DNA of 64,000 bases. It comes from Streptomyces ochraceiscleroticus (GTDB lineage: Bacteria; Actinomycetota; Actinomycetes; Streptomycetales; Streptomycetaceae). Under the pieces are notes generated by a model. That model worked only from the letters and a program-made list of their open reading frames with translations, had not been told where the DNA came from and ran no database searches. The stretch is from positions 100,157 through 164,156 of the forward strand of contig NZ_JOAX01000016.1 of assembly GCF_000720485.1 (NCBI RefSeq), in the 5' to 3' direction. Within the stretch, counting starts at the first letter, position 1. The number at the start of each line of letters is the position of its first letter. Of this stretch, positions 62,018-64,000 are shown piece by piece. Both the position numbers and the translations under genes were made by a program.

Positions 62018-63381
62018 CAACGGCCCAGAACGCGCTGCGGCTCCGTGGGCCACGTGTCGTGGAGACCGTCGATGACGTAGGTGTGGCTGTGCCGCCAGCC
62101 CTCCGGCGCTGGTGCGGCACCGGCCAGGTGCGGGTGCTGGGCATCCAGGGCGGTGTGCAGGTGGGGGATCCGGTCCGGATCGTGCGACGGCCACAGCCGC
62201 AGCGCCAGGAGCCCGGCCGCCAGAGCCGTCGTACCCAGCGCGAGGACGGCCGACTGCAGTCCGGCCGCGGCGCCGAGCCAGCCGGCGAGCGGATAGGTCA
62301 GCAGCCAGCACGCGTGGGACAGGGAGAACTGCGCCGCGAACGCGGACGTGCGCCCCGTGGCCGGTGCGGAGCGGCGGATCAGCCGTCCGGTGGGCGTGAG
62401 CACCATCGAGCAGGCGGCGCCGAACGCGGCCCAGGCGGTGAGGAGGGCGGACCACCGCCAGTTCCCGGAATCGGCCGCGGTGATGCCGCCGAGGCCGGCG
62501 AAGACCACGGTGAGCAGCAGGGCGCCGCTCAGCATCACCGTGCGGTCGGGGACCCGGTCGAGTACGCGGGGGAGCAGCAGCGCGACGGCCATGGAGCCGG
62601 CGCCGTACGCGCCGAGTGCGAGTGGCACATCGCCGGCGGATCGGCCGAGGTGGTCACGGACGTAGACGACGCTGTTGACGGTGACGACCGCGCTCGCGGC
62701 GGCGACGGCCAGGTTGAGGGCGAGCAGCGCACGCAGCCGCGGGGTGGCGAAGAAGAGCCGGGCGCCCGCCGTGGCCTTGCCGCGGGCGCTGCCGGTGTGC
62801 GCGGCGGCGGCCGGTTTGGGCAGTACGGCCGAGACCACCAGGGCGGCCGAGGCGAGGAAACCGACGGCGGTGCCGGCGAACAGCCAGTTGTAGGTGATCA
62901 GAGAGAGCAGCGCGGCCGCGAGCGCCGGGCTGAACAGACTCTCCAGGTCGTAGGCGAGCCGGGAGAGGGAGAGCGCCCGGGTGTAGTCGCGTTCGGCCGG
63001 GAGCACGTCGGGAATGACGCCCTGGAAGGTGGGGGTGAAGGCGGCGGAGGCGGACTGCAGTACGAAGACCAGGACGTAGACCTGCCAGACCTGGTCGACG
63101 AAGGGCAGCGTGAGCGCGACGGCCACGCGTATCAGGTCGCTGCCGGCCAGGAGGGCGCGGCGGGGGAGCCGGTCGGCGATTGCGCCGATGGCCGGGGCGA
63201 TCGCCACATACGCGACCATCTTGATCGCCAGGGCGGTGCCGAGCACCGAACCGGCTGCCGCGCCTGCGATGTCGTAGGCGAGCAGGCTCAGTGCGACGGT
63301 GGCCAGGCCGGTGCCGACCAGGGCGATGACCTGTGCTGTGAAGAGGTGCCGGTACGTGCGGTCGCGCAGTACGGAGAGCAT
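62017..63381 (-). CDS. MFS transporter (DHA3-like)
   Basis: A 454-residue 12-helix exporter: LSVLRDRTYRHLFTAQVIALVGTGL start, GAIADRLPRRALL (loop 2-3 motif), GVIPDVLPAERDYTRALSLSRL. The C-terminus (about 415-454) is a hydrophilic His-rich tail (HLHTALDAQHPHLAG). ATG 63381 has AAGGGA upstream. Divergent from an ArsR regulator with a palindrome between, so probably metal- or oxidant-inducible export; the His-rich tail fits metal. Confidence 0.88.
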   Translation of the reverse strand: MLSVLRDRTYRHLFTAQVIALVGTGLATVALSLLAYDIAGAAAGSVLGTALAIKMVAYVAIAPAIGAIADRLPRRALLAGSDLIRVAVALTLPFVDQVWQVYVLVFVLQSASAAFTPTFQGVIPDVLPAERDYTRALSLSRLAYDLESLFSPALAAALLSLITYNWLFAGTAVGFLASAALVVSAVLPKPAAAAHTGSARGKATAGARLFFATPRLRALLALNLAVAAASAVVTVNSVVYVRDHLGRSAGDVPLALGAYGAGSMAVALLLPRVLDRVPDRTVMLSGALLLTVVFAGLGGITAADSGNWRWSALLTAWAAFGAACSMVLTPTGRLIRRSAPATGRTSAFAAQFSLSHACWLLTYPLAGWLGAAAGLQSAVLALGTTALAAGLLALRLWPSHDPDRIPHLHTALDAQHPHLAGAAPAPEGWRHSHTYVIDGLHDTWPTEPQRVLGR

Positions 63382-63431
63382 GCGGCTGTCCCTTGGCCCG
63401 GACGGTCGAGGATGGCGCTCTCCACTATACA

Positions 63432-63457
63432 AATAGGTGCGCACCTGCGCACCTATT
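63432..63457. promoter_or_regulatory. perfect 12-bp ArsR-type operator
   Basis: AATAGGTGCGCA (63432-63443) and TGCGCACCTATT (63446-63457) are perfect inverted repeats with a 2-nt centre, between the divergent MFS and ArsR genes, in the most AT-rich part of the spacer. Confidence 0.8.
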
Positions 63458-63510
63458 ATTCATGGCATCCCTGCCCTTGCTCACAGGATCCCTGCTGACC
63501 GGAGGATCGC

Positions 63511-63900
63511 ATGTCCGGTGCCGCGCTCTACGCTGGCTGCATGCCCCAACGCGACGCAGTGCCATCTGCACCTCATGCGCATCTGCAGGCCCCCGATAGT
63601 GCCCGCCTGGTCGAGGCGACGGGGGTGTTCGCACTGCTCGCGGACGCGACGCGGCTGCATTTGCTGTGGCTGCTGGCGCAGGAGGAGTCCGACGTCGGCT
63701 CGCTCACCGAGCGCATCGAGGCATCGCGGACCGCGGTCAGTCAGCACCTGGCGAAACTGCGGCTCGCCGGGCTGGTGGAGACGCGGCGCGCGGGCCGGCA
63801 CATCTACTACCGGCTGAGCGACGGACACCTGCGCCGTCTCGTCCTGGAAGCCCTGAGCCACGCGGACCACCGCGTCAGCGGCGAGGCTGCGCACGACTGA
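63511..63900 (+). CDS. ArsR/SmtB-family regulator
   Basis: A 129-residue winged-helix repressor: ATGVFALLADATRLHLLWLLAQEESDVGSLTERIEASRTAVSQHLAKLRLAGLVETRRAGRHIYYRL. The C-terminal helix has HADHRVSGEAAHD, a possible metal site. ATG 63511 has GGAGG 5 nt upstream; ATG 63541, 6 nt after TACGCT (63529-63534), could be a leaderless start instead. It should repress the divergent exporter. Confidence 0.9.
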   Translation: MSGAALYAGCMPQRDAVPSAPHAHLQAPDSARLVEATGVFALLADATRLHLLWLLAQEESDVGSLTERIEASRTAVSQHLAKLRLAGLVETRRAGRHIYYRLSDGHLRRLVLEALSHADHRVSGEAAHD

Positions 63901-63914
63901 AGTGCGCGGGCCGG

Positions 63915-64000
63915 TCACAGCGGCCGGAACATGCGCTCCCGGGACTCGTAGGTGAAGACCTCGCCGGAGGTGATCTCGTAGAACCAGCCGTGCAGGCGCA
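63915..64000 (-). CDS. probable beta-carbonic anhydrase, C-terminal fragment
   Basis: The last 28 codons before the stop at 63915 read RLHGWFYEITSGEVFTYESR then ERMFRPL. The HGWFYEITSGEV segment matches the C-terminal strand of bacterial beta-carbonic anhydrases. The zinc site is outside the window, so the assignment rests on this tail alone. Confidence 0.6.
   Translation of the reverse strand, partial: RLHGWFYEITSGEVFTYESRERMFRPL

Overview
The window is high-GC actinobacterial chromosome, almost certainly Streptomyces. The evidence is strong third-position G/C bias, frequent GTG starts, GTGA/ATGA stop-start overlaps, apparently leaderless genes (a -10 hexamer 6-7 nt before the start codon) and families largely confined to streptomycetes: DUF6421, DUF6643, DUF6332, an SCO4225-type membrane protein, an HVDLLR-type leader peptide, a mycothiol-dependent maleylpyruvate isomerase-type enzyme and an F420/deazaflavin-type oxidoreductase. 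No rRNA, tRNA, CRISPR array, transposase or prophage was seen; this is ordinary chromosomal content with many small regulatory cassettes.

Layout. 1-2.3 kb: a TetR/MFS efflux pair with an operator array and a decayed reading frame. 2.3-6.5 kb: a surface-polysaccharide operon on the minus strand (GH18-like secreted protein, small membrane protein, NodB-deacetylase/GT2-synthase fusion resembling MatB) behind a long leader carrying a perfect 21-bp hairpin. 6.8-13 kb: single genes (HAD, PAP2, M56 protease, DUF5134, VOC, GNAT, GDPD, PadR). 13-16.4 kb: a coupled operon of a DUF6421 protein, an SDR and a threonine aldolase. 16.5-19.3 kb: B3/B4-domain protein, PlsC acyltransferase, thioredoxin-like protein, and a leader peptide before a flavin reductase. 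19.5-22.9 kb: etfBA and a DUF6986 aldolase under a palindromic operator. 22.9-25.8 kb: a persulfide/sulfide operon (MBL-rhodanese, TauE, rhodanese) behind two perfect CsoR/CstR-type palindromes. 25.8-28 kb: divergent LacI regulator and ROK kinase. 28-31.2 kb: transmembrane Ser/Thr kinase, small membrane protein, P-loop kinase-Nudix fusion. 31.2-35.9 kb: M20 dipeptidase, geranylgeranyl-reductase-type flavoprotein, deazaflavin oxidoreductase with divergent TetR. 36-40.6 kb: two-component system, DUF6332, SMP-30 lactonase, mycothiol enzyme, SCO4225-type protein. 40.9-47.7 kb: ROK regulator, phosphotriesterase-like hydrolase, SHOCT protein, anti-sigma-type ATPase, Cds1-like enzyme, SRPBCC, DeoR. 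47.9-56.6 kb: a serine-hydrolase whose fold is split by a membrane domain, a beta-helix/AAA+ fusion, an Rv1733c-type protein, a MEDS-STAS/anti-sigma pair, a MOSC protein and DUF6643. 56.9-64 kb: double TerD protein, HpnB-like glycosyltransferase, Glu/Asp racemase-family protein, PH-like membrane protein, Nudix, MFS with divergent ArsR, and the tail of a probable carbonic anhydrase.

How the genes work together. Most regulators sit divergent to their probable targets with visible palindromes between them (TetR/MFS, TetR/deazaflavin enzyme, LacI/ROK, ArsR/MFS). Thiol and sulfide handling recurs: Cys-containing leader peptide, CstB-like operon, Cds1-like desulfhydrase and a mycothiol-dependent enzyme. 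The least explained items are the DUF6421-SDR-aldolase operon, the beta-helix/AAA+ fusion convergent with the split hydrolase, and the MEDS-STAS/anti-sigma couple.
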